Source: Seiridium cupressi (lineage: Eukaryota; Ascomycota; Sordariomycetes; Amphisphaeriales; Sporocadaceae). Taken from it: 64,000 bases of DNA. This document shows, piece by piece, positions 22,265-33,821 of this stretch (positions are counted from its first letter, which is position 1; each line of letters opens with the position of its first letter). The stretch spans positions 186,001 to 250,000 of the forward strand of contig JARVKI010000048.1 in assembly GCA_036674765.1 (NCBI GenBank). Reading direction: 5' to 3'. The position numbers and the translations under genes were made by a program. The notes under the pieces were generated by a model. That model was not told where the DNA came from and searched no databases. It saw nothing but the letters and a program-made list of their open reading frames with translations.

Positions 22265-24563
22265 CTACACAGAACTCCAACCCTTAGTCCTCTGGTACCA
22301 TCTCAGTGTATCCATACCCGTCTGGACTCTCATACCTATCCTTGCGTCTAGTATGTAACTTCCCCAGCCAGCACACTTGTCCAGCCAGGCCTGGCATTCG
22401 TCGGCCTTCTTGCGTCGCCACCTGTCTATTTCTTTCAGGTCGCCGTTGCTTGCCGATCCTGTACTTTTGATACTGGTCCCTGTTGTCTTCTTTCTGAGTT
22501 CGGGCTGCTCTACTTCTACCCATGCTAGCACGGCCATTTCGTAGGCAGCGGCGGGCTGTGCCCAGTCATCGTGGATCTTGCCGTCAAACGCAGTCCTGAG
22601 GTTCGTGTTAGTGGATGACATTGTGAAAGCTTGACTTTGAGACGTACTTATCAATCGCGAGAACCTCCTTAAACATCGTGGTCGCCTCGTCGTATCTCCC
22701 TAATGCTCTATAGATCGCAGCCAGACACACATCCGCGACAGCCACCTCGTCGTTTTCCACCCTGATCTTCTTGATCAATTCTCTGCCGACCGTCAGGCGA
22801 TCCCAACTCAACATAGTTGCAGCACGTTCTAGTTCCATGGGCTGCATCTTCTTGATACCGTTCCAGAGGTACACCATCTCTTGCACTGGACTAACGCCAA
22901 CCGCGTCCACAAGATCGATGCCGTAGTCTTTGCTTCGTTTCTCCCACTTCTGCACCTTTCTACGGACGAACTCTTCGAATGGTAAGGGCCGAGACATAAG
23001 CTTCTTCTTGCCCGCGAGTGTGGGAGCCTTCTGGAAGAGCTCCTCCGCTTTCGCCTTGTGTAATCGGATCTGAGACTCGTCTTTTTGCGTCGCGTGAAAG
23101 GCATTGCGGTAAAGCTCTAGCTCAGCGCAACCTGCAAGGAAGAAGTATAGCGTATGGCTCCAATCGTTCAGCTCCGTGCAGCGGATAAAGTTGTCGCGCA
23201 TAGCCTCGAATTGGCCGACATACATGGTGTCAAGCGAGAGTTCGAAGTTGTTGAGAGCAGTCACCTGCCGCATCTTGGAGTCCGTATTGTTCAGCAGGAT
23301 GTCGATTGCACTCGGAATGTCACGGCTATTGGAGAGGCCGCGTGCTTCCTCAACTCGCCACAACCGGGAGTCAGGGTAGTGCTTGACCATTCTTGCTAGG
23401 AGGTTATGGCACCGCTCTCGCGGGTATCCGACGATAGCGCCTTTCTCCGCGTCTTCTTCAGTCGGTAGAATGTCTGCGAAACCGAGGAATCCATTGTAGT
23501 AGGCTAGCAGTACGAGGCCAGCGACGGCGCCATTAATGTTATTGAACCGTGAGCTTTGCCATAACATCCTGACACCTCTCTCTCGGTCGCCTCTGAAGCC
23601 GATGATGCTCAAAAGCTTCGCAAATGATGGCGGGATCATTGAGATCATTAGCAGTAAGATACCGAAGCACATGTTCGCACCACTATGGATGAATATATCG
23701 ACGGGATCGGTGAAGATATCAGCTTCAGGCCCTTGTACAACCGATGAATCCGATATCGACGATCTTGGCGAGTCCTGCTTTTCGGGTGTAGCTGCTGCTT
23801 GTACTTTCTCGTCAATTGCCAAATTACTGAGCTTTTCTTCCGTCGCTTCAGTGACCTTGCTCAAGTGACCGGTGTATTCCACTGGTGTCTGGAACCCTGA
23901 TATGTTCTCAGGTGCCTCCACGAACTCCAGATCTGCGTCCTCGTCCGGAATCTGGTCCTGTTTCTCCTCGGCTCGCTCCTTCACCGGCGGCGGTGGAGGT
24001 GGTAGCGAATCCTTGGTTCCACCCAGCTGTATCCCTTTCTTCTCCAGGAACGCAGCTTCGGCCTGCATCATTCCGTCCAACGTAGCAAAGGCACCCCTCA
24101 ATCCCCAAAAACCTTTCGCAGCCTCGAAATAGCTTTCATGCAGCACAGCGACCATGGCACTCATCAATTGTGCCTCGGCGTGGACAAGAGCATATTCGCT
24201 CCCAAGCGGATAGATCTTGTCTCCCAGGCCGAGCTTTTCGGCCTTCTTCTGCTCGTTCCAGGACTGCGTTTCACACGCGCTGAGTTGCTTGCTAGCCTCC
24301 TCCATGACCTTCTTCTCGAACCCCAACACACTCCGCATAAAGGTGGTGATGCCGAGCCCGAGCGAGTGGAAGGCGGAGCTCCCCTTTTTCAGGTCCGCCT
24401 CCGCGCCCTCAATGTCGTCGTTCATGATCTTGGCCGCGCTGGCCATGGCGTCCTGCATCTGCGCGATCTCATCGGCGCGCAGATCTGTGGTGGAACCCGC
24501 CGGGCTGGCATTGACGCTGGTCCTGGGGGTCGAGCCCCGGAGCCAACCACCTAGCCTGCTCAT
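22265..24563 (-). CDS. iml2: Iml2/TTC39-family protein (inclusion body clearance protein Iml2-like)
   Basis: Two exons, complement(22265..22595, 22648..24563), give 748 residues. The N-terminal part (ADEIAQMQDAMASAAKIMNDD, FHSLGLGITTFMRSVLGFE) and the later helical repeats match the fungal Iml2/TTC39 (DUF3808) family. An acidic, Pro-rich linker sits at about residues 190-265. A hydrophobic segment (FGILLLMISMIPPSFAKLL) lies near residue 285. The C-terminal half contains TPR-like helices (AAIYRALGRYDEATTMFKEVLAID). In yeast, Iml2 takes part in lipid-droplet-linked clearance of inclusion bodies; that role is transferred by family. It is divergent from sem1. Confidence 0.9.
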
Positions 24564-25570
24564 CGTAGCGAGGGCTTAGGATAATTCTCTTCCGTGGAAT
24601 GTAGGTATCGAGAGTAAGAAGAATGATCCCTCCCTCCTTCTCCGGTCATGGGAAAACTCAAAACCCTCAGTGCCTTGAGCTAACGCCGTCCCTTAGTGTA
24701 ACAGTGTGGGGCTAGGGGTCTTATTGAACCAAGACTCCGGTAACTCCGTGCTGACACCCCCAAAGACGGTTGGTTGGTATGCGCTCGTGTTGGGCAAAGT
24801 GAGTTCAAGAACGCGTCACGGGATCTTGGTGCTGGTTCCTAAATTTCCGAGAGAGGACGAAGAAGAAACAGGAACTCCAAGCGTAGTAAGCGGCGGCTCA
24901 GCTGGTGACCGGACCCTCTACAGCGGTTTCGACTGTACAATGACGTTGCGCAACGAGCCTGCCCGGGCCAAAAACTCCCCGCGACGGGGTTTTTCGATTA
25001 CAGGCGGAACGTTAGGGTCATTGAGTCGGTGACGTTGAGCGAAATGGTGAAACAGATAGTTGAATCAGATCTCCATGTTTAAACAAGAGGAGCACTGCGA
25101 GAGATGAGAAATGCGGGGCTATGCACCGACGAAAGGCATGAATGCTAATGAGGGAGATTGCCCTCGTGCCCAATTGCTTAGGGTGAGGATAAAGAATCAA
25201 CTTTCTACAATTCGATGATGCAGGCGCTGACCTGACCGTCCAGCCAGCAGCGGGGCATAAGCCGGGTAATAAACCTTGAAATCAAGATTGTGACGCGGTA
25301 ACGTCGTTTAGCGCCTCTGCGAGCGGCTGGGCCACTTCTGGCTTGCGGCTCATCGTCCATCCCTGCCCCAGCACTTCGCTGAGCTTCCACAGCTTAGCAG
25401 CCTCACCAAACAGCCTTGTCACAGCACCATCACGCTTCGTAATCAACACCACTGTTTACTCCATACATTTCCTCATCGAGCGCTCAACTGCTTCCGCGCA
25501 GCTGCCCGACATACCAGTTAACGAAGTGGTTCATATCAAAGCCCAAGCAACACCAAACAAACCACACGCC
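24564..25570. promoter_or_regulatory. divergent intergenic region between iml2-like gene and sem1
   Basis: About 1 kb separates two opposite start codons and contains both promoters. The 5' leader of sem1 (about 25320-25570) is C/A-rich and pyrimidine-rich as in many fungal leaders. The frame at 24706..25032 has no motif. Confidence 0.45.
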
Positions 25571-26031
25571 ATGGCCAGCGACAAGCCTGCAAGCGCAGAG
25601 AAGCCCGAACAGCCGCAGACGGCACAGAAGTCTGCTGCTGCTCTAGAGGAGGACGACGAGTTTGAAGACTTCCCCGTCGAGGGTACGTTTTGCACTTGAT
25701 ATTTACTTGTCTCCCCGGCGATTCCACTGTCGCAATATCGCCATGTCTCTCCTACCTTTGACTCCCGACTATTTCTTCTCCTCATCTCCCCTCTTCTCTT
25801 TCTCTGTCCCACCATCCGACTGACAATCATCAACCAGACTGGCCCGAGAACGAAACCGAAAAGGCCGCCCAAGCAGCACAAACAGCCTCGGCAGCCGCCA
25901 CCGAGGGTGAGGGCAAGGAGGGCGAAAAGTACCTGTGGGAGAAGTCATGGGACGATGACGACACAGCCGACGACTTCAGTGCTCAGCTGCGTGAGGAACT
26001 GCGCAAGGTCGATGCCGCCAAGCGGAGATGA
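25571..26031 (+). CDS. sem1: 26S proteasome lid subunit Sem1/DSS1
   Basis: Exons 25571..25682 and 25838..26031 encode 101 residues. The signature of this tiny acidic protein is present. Two acidic patches flank aromatic residues: EEDDEFEDFPVEDWPE formed across the intron, and WEKSWDDDDTADDFS. A basic-tipped C-terminal helix follows (LREELRKVDAAKRR). Sem1/DSS1 stabilises the proteasome lid (Rpn3/Rpn7) and also works in TREX-2 mRNA export and, in many eukaryotes, with BRCA2. An Ala/Glu-rich insertion sits between the two motifs, common in filamentous fungi. The intron position inside the first acidic motif supports the model. Confidence 0.95.
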
Positions 26032-26621
26032 GAAAGGGATGCCCAGTATTGGTCGGCCTAAAAGGGACAGAGATGACTGGGGTAAGAGTTGGGGGATGGT
26101 TGTTCGCAATGCTTTTGAGCCGAGGTCATGGCCTGTTTTGACGACGCAAGGGCAGCACCTGGGTTCTACACTCTTGGTGGTCTCTCTCGACCAGTCGACG
26201 CGACGGCTATGGACATATAATATATAGTCTTAATTGGCTACCCTTGGCTAAAAGCGCCAGCCCCACAATGAATAAAGGGAAATCAAATTGAGAACGGCGT
26301 TCCCGAGTAATACGACATGTATTATTGTTCTACAAGCAAGAAGTATCGTAGAAGTCTATTGACACTACTGGGAAATTTGTACAATTTTTTGTTCATTCCA
26401 AATATGGGTCTAATCCTGTTCAATCCCTATCCATGCACCAGTCTACCCTGGTATCCGTCTTGGCCCTCCAGTCATCAATTATTCACAGTTGCATAACCCA
26501 CGCATTCTCATGATCATAAAGGGTGACGTCTGTCCTGCCATTTCTACCCGGGCGTTGGTAATCCTGGTCAGATGTGACCAATTTTTTTCATTCCACTCAC
26601 ACCATTCGCAACATCGAGAAC
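26032..26621. other. convergent intergenic region
   Basis: 590 bp between sem1 (+) and pgk1 (-). The A/T-rich stretches around 26210-26400 are consistent with two 3' UTRs. No gene is seen. Confidence 0.5.
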
Positions 26622-28050
26622 TTATTTGCTGCTGAGAGCAGTGACACCAGGCAACTCCTTACCCTCCAGCAACTCGAGGGAGGCACCGCCACCGGTGGAA
26701 ACGTGGCTGCACTTGTCCTCAGCACCATACTTGGCGGCAACAGTAGCGGTGTCACCACCACCAATGATGCCGATCTTGCCCTTGGAGACACCGTCAGTGA
26801 AGGCATCAAGAGTGGCCTTGGTACCGTTGGCAAACTTCTCGAACTCGAAGACACCAGCGGGACCGTTCCAAAGGATGGTCTGAGCATCATCGATGGCAGC
26901 CTTGTACAGCTTGATGGACTCGGGGCCGCAATCCAGACCCATCCAGCCATCAGGGATACCATCCTTGTCTGTGGCGGAGCCAGTGTCGGCGTCCTTGTCG
27001 AACTTGTCAGCTGTCACGTAGTCGACGGGCAGAGTCACCTTGACATTGTTCTTCTTGGCCTTCTCCATGAGGGTACCGACAGTCTTGGAACCAGCCTCGT
27101 CGAACAGAGAGTTACCGATCTTGACGCCCTCAAGGGTCTTCTTGAAGGTGAAAGCCATACCACCGCAGATGATCAGGCTGTTAACCTTGTCTAGCAGGTT
27201 GTCGATGAGCTGGATCTTGTCTGAGACCTTGGCACCACCCAAAATAGCGAGGAAGGGTCGCTTGGGCGACTCGAGAGCCTTGGCAAAGTAGTCGAGCTCT
27301 TTCTTCATGAGGAAACCAGCAGCCTTCTGGGGCAAGTCAACACCGACCATGGAGGAGTGAGCACGGTGAGCAGTGCCGAAAGCGTCGTCTAGAACATGTC
27401 AGTACACGGTAGAACGACAAGCGAAACAAAAACAAGCAAAACTCACTGATGTAGACATCACCAAGCTTGGTCAGGCCCTTCCTGAACTCCTCGACCTTGG
27501 CCTTGTCAGCCTTGGTCTTGTTGCCATCAGCATCCTTTGCAGAGCCCTCCTCTTCAATGTGGAATCGCAAGTTCTCGAGCAGCACAACTTGGCCGTTGTC
27601 GGCCTTGGAGACGATCTCCTCCACCTCTGGTCCGACGCTGCCAGGAGCGAACTGAACGCTCTTGCCTAGAAGCTTCTCGAGCTCCGGAACGACGGGCTTC
27701 AGGCTGTACTTGGGGTTCGGCGAGCCATTGGGACGGCCCAGGTGGGACATGAGAATGACAGCCTTGGCTCCATTGTCAACGGCGTACTTGATGGTGGGAA
27801 CAGCGCCGGCGATACGCTGGTTGTTGGTGACCTTCTTGTCGGCGTCGAGCGGGACGTTGAAGTCGACCTATCGATCGTGTCAGACATTGACGGCTCAGAT
27901 GTTGCAGATGCGCCCAGTCTTCCCCATGAGCGAGCACGGAAGGATGAGATCGCCGAGGATTTGGGGTAGCCTTTGTCAACTTACGCGGATCAGCACCCGC
28001 TTGCCCTTCAAGTCAACATCAGTGATGGACAGCTTGCTGGAGAGAGACAT
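26622..28050 (-). CDS. pgk1: phosphoglycerate kinase
   Basis: Three exons, complement(26622..27388, 27447..27867, 27985..28050), give 417 residues, the normal length. The N-terminus has [14 protein letters not shown], the substrate-binding start, split by the first intron. MSHLGRPNG and [14 protein letters not shown] follow, and the nucleotide-binding GGG near the C-terminus ([13 protein letters not shown]) is intact. It catalyses 1,3-bisphosphoglycerate + ADP to 3-phosphoglycerate + ATP in cytosolic glycolysis and gluconeogenesis. Third positions are strongly biased toward C, as expected for a highly expressed fungal gene. The long antisense frames over it are by-products of that bias. Confidence 0.98.
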
Positions 28051-28793
28051 ATTGGCAGCTCTTGTTCTTGGAAGGATTATGTGATTGAACTGGAGAAAGG
28101 TATTCCTGAGTATCTTCAGTGTAGGCTAGATACAAGAAAGGTGTTTGAGGTGTTTTCAAGTTGTTGAGGGAAGTATCTAGAAAAAACACGCAAGACGTTT
28201 GGTTGAGTCTTGGGCGTCCTGGAGCTTGTGTCAAGGAGGGGCAACCGCATGATGGTGGGGTGAAAAGGCCCTCAAGCTCTTGCTGCCAGATTCGGCCCAG
28301 TGACGTTACCCGCAGCGCTTTAGCGTCGGTCCTATTGATTTTCGTCAAGATAATGCGTACCAGGCCGCCAGGGCCATGGCCGCGGCATGGTTCGGCTTCT
28401 GCAGCAGCGCAAACGCATGTCCGGCCGTACTCCACTGCAGGCCGGCCTTATTTACGTACGGAATCTTGCGGGTCGCGAAACCACCGCTCGCACGTTCATC
28501 ATAAGCAGGCGGAGCAGTATGCCCATGATGGGCTGTCACTCAGGTCACGAGATGTGTAACGATGTGGATGTCTAGTAGGGAATGTTTTGGAATGTAACTT
28601 GGGTACAGAAGAAAAGCAAAGGATCAACCCCGACCTGATGTCCTGCTCAAATAGCAATCCGAACGCCATGCCAAACCCAAGACAATTTCAACGGCCTGCG
28701 GACATGTTGACCTCTTCCTATACAACACAACCGGCGGCCGTACACTTATAGATCACCAAGTACCACGTATACACTATACCTCAGAAGAGGAGT
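28051..28793 (-). promoter_or_regulatory. pgk1 upstream region and 3' flank of the Mpv17-family gene
   Basis: 743 bp between the pgk1 start and the end of the upstream gene on the same strand. It must contain the pgk1 promoter. Short frames here are not convincing as genes. Confidence 0.5.
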
Positions 28794-29881
28794 TTAAGGA
28801 AGGCGAATGTTAGGCGACCGGGGAGCCTCGTTGGCCTGAGCTGCCTCCTCTGCGGCATTGGTGAGAGAGAGGTAGGCCGTCCATGCGATACCGATAGTCG
28901 ACACAAATGGCTAGAAGATGTCAGTCCATGTTCGACAGCTGCATGTCACCTAGGTGCTTACCAGCTGAAATTGCACAGGCATGAGCTTGAAGTTGATTAA
29001 CTGCACAGCCGGCCAGACCATGAAGTTTGCTTTCAGCGTAGGAATGTACATATCCCGGAGCTTCTGCGAAACTGCTCTCTTGCCACCACCCTCAGCGACC
29101 GTCATGACCGTGAAAAAGCAGGCAATACCGAATGGTGCGAAGACCAGCTGATCGAAGGCCATCCTTTTCATCGCCGGACCGAACGAAGCTGTCTTCGTAA
29201 TGGGAAATGCGCGCGACAGGAACGAAAACCACTTGAACTGCAGCGGGGCCATGGCGAAACCATAGGCCATGAAGCGGGTAAGACGCTCGAAATCGAAGGG
29301 AGGTGGGAGAAGTTTCGAATCGGGGATCAGATCGCGCTCGTATAATGGGTTCTTGCGATCGAGATCGTGAATTTCGATGGCGATAGGGTCATCTTTAGTT
29401 ATACCGCCGGGCTTGCGGAGGGCCTTTTGTCGCACTGATGTGATGGTCTGGGCTACTGTGTCGGCGATGCCACCGAGGACAGCGTTGGTCACCATCATGG
29501 TGAGCACTGCAAGTTTGGTGTCAGTTGTTGCGCATCCGGGGATTAGGGGTTCGTGGAGCAAGGCATACCTGGTCGCTCGTCATAGTAGGCGTTGAACCTC
29601 GTTACCAGTCTTGCAACAACCATCATCTCAATGAAGAATATGACAGCATGGAGTAGAGGCTAAAGAATAGGGAGTGTCAGTTTTTTTGAAATGATGCAGG
29701 CTTGAAGGATATGCGCGTGTGAAGACAATGCGATGCCCATTGCTCAACTGAATTTGCGTTCGCACTTGCGCTGAGCGATGGGTTGGCCAATGCTGGGGAG
29801 AGAGCGACGTACAATCCGATCAAAAATGAACTTGCTGTTGGCCGCCCGGGCGATCCGTCGTCGAGTAAGTTCCCAGGACAT
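28794..29881 (-). CDS. Mpv17/PMP22 family membrane protein
   Basis: Four exons, complement(28794..28910, 28962..29506, 29569..29659, 29813..29881), give 273 residues. The C-terminal signature of the family is clear: NFMVWPAVQLINFKLMPVQFQLPF, formed across the last intron, followed by a final membrane helix (STIGIAWTAYLSLT). Four hydrophobic segments fit the family topology. A charged loop of about 40 residues (DRKNPLYERDLIPDSK) separates the first two helices and makes this the longer fungal type. Relatives sit in the peroxisomal or inner mitochondrial membrane (PMP22, Sym1); no targeting signal decides between them here. Confidence 0.92.
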
Positions 29882-32189
29882 TTCGAAGAGGACACTGCGA
29901 GCTCGATACAATGATTTTAGGGGCTCGTACGGCGTGGAGCGAAATGATGAGCGGTCGTGACTCCGCTTAGTATCTCTGGATTGTGGACGTCGATGACGTT
30001 GGAATGGTGCAAGTCGGAACCAATTAACCGCGCCAAAGTTCGATTATCGCTCGGGTCGTTACACAGCGCCTGGACGATTGCGGAGGGCAAGGAGTGGACA
30101 AACTCCAGTGCGGCGAATCGAATAATTGCGACGAAAGTTCACGATCCAGGGCCAGCCTTCTCTTTTTCCTTGGAGTTGATGAATGAGCGCCAACTGCACA
30201 AACGACGAACAGGTTGCGAAAGTTGTCGACATTCGCCTCCGCCGCCTCCGCTACTGATCGGCGGTGCCTGAGTGGATTGTGCATTCCTCCAACCCCACCT
30301 AGGGAGGCGGTGCACTGTCTGGCGTGTTTCTGCCAGCCGCCTGCCGGCTATTTCCTGCATCGCGCCGGGGGGTCCAAAAAGGAAGCCTCACAAGACAGTC
30401 TTAACTATAACTGATGGAATGCCGCAAAAAGGAACTTAAACAGGTGAGCCATCATCGGATTCATGGCGCCTATTTATTCCTTTTCCGCATGTGTACTGCT
30501 CTTCTTTTTAGAGATTTGTTCTTAATTTTGATACATGCATGAAGGGCTGAGGCCTGACGCTGTGGATCGGGTTGTGTCGTTTCAGTCCTTAGGCTGGTGC
30601 TCGCCCGCTACCTCGAGGCAACATCTACAGTCTTCATTCAGTATCGAAAATCTACAAGTCAAGGATAAGTATCACTAGAAACGAATTCTGACCCAGTCTC
30701 AATTAAAGCCATATTAAAACATTGTCGATAGATGGTATAGGCAATGGAAGAGCCTGTTCCAACCAAGCTTGTGCTATTCTTCTGCCTTTGGTATATGTAA
30801 GGCAACCCGTATTGATATATTACAACCAAGCCTATGCATTGCTCTCCGAAGCTTGCCAGCTCATGCCGCTCCGTGAGATCACTGGCTCGTATTAATCTAC
30901 CGAATGGTAGCTTTTTGACAACAATCATGTATCGGCTGAGTCGGCCATCTCTTTTCATCACCAGTGTAACTAGAGGCTGCCTCTCACTACATATTAGTGG
31001 CCATGCGTCAACGTAGGCTCTGTCAGAATAGGGGCTACAGCCACCTGGATTATCGGGCTTCTCAGCCACTACACATAGACTAGCTACCTCCTCCTGCATC
31101 TGGCACCCTTCTGATACTCAATCAATCAATCACTCAATTCACCTCATAACCTTCGTAACGTCCATCTCAACAGGCTCGGCTATCCTACAGCATGGTATCT
31201 GACTGGGCATGCCAACAGGGGACGCATCATCATACCTACTAGCGGTTACCTACAATTAACAGTTTATTGTAGTCTATGTATTTGTGTGTTTCCTGGGGAC
31301 CACGGTTCCAACAAGTAGGCCATCGTGCATCGCGCCAACGTTAGCCCGGTGAGCTATCGCATAGCCTGGTGCATAGCATTATTGGCCATCCGACTTCTGT
31401 CCTTTTAGGCCACTAATCACAGGATATGATCTCTTCTCCTTGGATATTACGTGTGAAAGCCGATGCAGCGTAAGCAAGATAGACAGCATTCCTTTCTATG
31501 CCACTCCTTGGCAACCCATAAACGCCATCTCTACTATATTATAGAGCCCACATACATTTATCCATACCCCCAGAATCCAGGCTCTCCAAATATCAACCAG
31601 AACCATTAGAATTATGCGAATGAGTTACTTGCGAAACCTAGCAGGTTGCTCCTCGACTTCTCTCCCACACGCCATAGCTTCTTCGTGCCCCTGTGGCGGG
31701 CTGTTTCAAGAGCGGTGTCGTGGCTCTCATAGACTACACCCTGGACATGATAAATGACCACACGTGTCCTTAAACGTGTGATTTGTCACTAACAGACCTA
31801 AAGACTGCTGATATCTGTCTCGGAACCGTCATCGAAACCACGAAGGTCATCCTAGTGCCCTATCAGTTTTGCACACCATATGGGTAGCAATCAACAGCTC
31901 TTGGCCATCCAAATTTCGAGACATGGCATTTGATGGCGCATACCCATTGTTCGAGAAATTTACAACCATCCTTTCTTTGATCGTAATAATTAGTCTCTTA
32001 CGTCGTGAACATGCTGTTTGTGGTTTCAGTGGCAGATTTCCGTGCTCAAAGAAAATGTTCGGCGACATGTCCATAGTTCAGTTATAAGGCCACCACTGTA
32101 TACTAGCCCTCATCCTTCTCGTATTGCATTTTATTCTATTGGAAAACAGTCAACAAACTACCAGTCACTTAGAGTCCTCGTTAGCTACG
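29882..32189. other. gene-poor region, 2.3 kb
   Basis: The first 200 bp should be the Mpv17-family promoter. The longest frame, 30659..31099 (-), encodes 146 residues of balanced composition (RYMIVVKKLPFGRLIRASDL) but matches nothing I know. It could be a relic. A short inverted repeat sits at 31759-31780 (arms CACACGT and ACGTGTG, 8-bp spacer, containing CACGTG). Frames at 31847..32074 (-) and 31869..32087 (+) overlap each other and are not called. Confidence 0.35.
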
Positions 32190-33081
32190 ATGAGCACCAA
32201 TAACCGCAACAACAACTTTGGCAGAACCGCCACTCCAGAGGGCCGGCCCCACAGATTTCCACAAACCCAGAATTTCCTTGCACCGAACTACCATACCTCC
32301 CCAGTCAGCAGAGTATTAGAGCCGCCTCCAAAAGTTGGCTTTGACTCGCAGCCAAGGGGCAAGTTCTATCCCACGGAGGCGGTGGAGAGAGCTATGAAAA
32401 AGGGATATGACCCGACAGACTTACGAGGAAATCAACATTGTGAAAACTCGGTAGACTTCCAGACAAAAAAACCCTGCTTCCAAGCGGATATTAGTCGCGA
32501 CAAGAATACCAGCCTCTTTATTGGTACACTGCCAGAGAGCTTATTAAGAATTCTCCCCAACTTCTTCCACGTATTCCACGATCGGGGCATCAAGATATAC
32601 TCCCTTGTCATTCGTGACACGTGCCCAGAGAAGGGGCAATTCAACAGGGTAGTATACCTCGACCTTTGGAATAGAGAAAGTGCACAGCGCGCGCTCGACG
32701 TCATCAATGCAGGTAGACTCGTCCCGGATAGCTTGAGAGCCAGAGCGTCTTGGAATCGCTATTCTCGCGCACCACCAAAGCGCTTAGTCAAGGTGCCTAA
32801 AATATCCGAGTCACGCGCCATCATCGTACAAGGCCCCCATGAGCTTGTGAATCGGAATTGGCTGATATTATTTTTCCAAAAAAAGACTCCTCTTTCAATT
32901 GGAAAGCATCAATGTGCTTGAGTCCTGGACGACCGACAGCGGGACAATAGCGCAGATGCGTTGGGTGTTTGGAAGCTATCGCTGTCAGGCTGAACTTGCT
33001 GTTGAAGCATTACACGTAGAGTATGGCCACGTAATTCAGACATGGTATGATCGTGATCCATGTGAGTCTGCAGCTAATTGA
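32190..33081 (+). pseudogene. RRM-like protein gene broken by a one-base insertion in a poly-A run
   Basis: I start it at 32190 (MSTNNRNNN) rather than 32124. The N-terminal 80 residues are polar. Two RNA-recognition-like domains then follow. The first holds LFIGTLP and NRVVYLDLW. The second begins SRAIIVQGPHELVNRNW. After FFQK the frame runs into a premature end at 32919. In the +1 frame the second domain continues smoothly (QLESINVLESW, MRWVFGSYRCQAELA, VEALHVEYGHVI) to a stop at 33081. The switch falls on a run of seven A (32878-32884); six A would restore frame. Whether it binds RNA is inferred from motif resemblance only. Confidence 0.55.
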
Positions 33082-33230
33082 GGGTCTTAGGCGAGCTGAT
33101 AAATTCAGGTTGATAAGACCATAGATTAGGGGAGTTATACTTGTCAAGGGGATAATATTTGGACATCGAGATGAGTATCGTTCTGATCTAAGCTTAGAAT
33201 ACAGACCAATAAGTTCAGCTTGACTAAACA

Positions 33231-33821
33231 TCATTGTTCTCCTTTGGATGCTTTCTTCTTTTGAAAATGACCGCCGAAAGCCCTGCTGAAATATGAATAT
33301 TCGTATGGATCAGACGAATACCTCACATGGACCTCAGGGTGCTCCTGCCGTAGAAAAAGCAACGCTGAAATCTCAGTTTCGCCAAGATATCCAACAATGT
33401 ACCAGATTATTTGGCTAGTCATATCTTCATTCAGATCTGGCTGGCACAGCACCTTGTCGAACTCCACAGCGAATCGCTCGACAAAGTATGAATGAGACTG
33501 TCATGGTTAGCGAAGTTAATGGGGCCCTTCCGTTCCAGCAATCCGCTCTTACCAGGGTCGGCGCTGGTGGGAGGGGCAACGGGTAGGTACTCCATACTAC
33601 TTTGGTTCTGATGTCCTTTGATATGGAGCTCGTCATTCACAATGAAGTCAAGACCACGCCGCGCCTCTTCGAATTTCCAGAACATTAAAAGCGCGGCTCA
33701 TCCTAAGGCTCCTCGGTAGTTTGATCGTCGAAGAAATGTCAAAAATCACACCTTTAAATTGATAGGAGTAATCACCCCCAAGAGCTTCCTCAACACAGCT
33801 GGGGTTCACCCATATTTTCTT
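33231..33821 (-). pseudogene. decayed protein-coding relic in three frames
   Basis: Coding-like sequence continues across three minus-strand frames. About 33821-33640 reads NPSCVEEALGGDYSYQFKG and IKLPRSLRMSRAFNVL. About 33670-33500 reads GLDFIVNDELHIKGHQ and GLLERKGPINFANHDS. About 33500-33231 reads YFVERFAVEFDKVLCQPD and IIWYIVGYLGETEISALL, and stops at 33231. The switches are not at usable splice sites, so I read two small indels. The family is unknown. It converges on the RRM-like relic 150 bp away. Confidence 0.4.

Noticed and set aside
26574..27194. 206-residue plus-strand frame over pgk1
   Set aside because: It is antisense to the strongly codon-biased pgk1 exon 3 and has no domain; such frames arise from third-position bias.
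30659..31099. 146-residue minus-strand frame
   Set aside because: Composition is acceptable, but there is no family resemblance and no nearby exon; could be chance in an A/T-balanced region.
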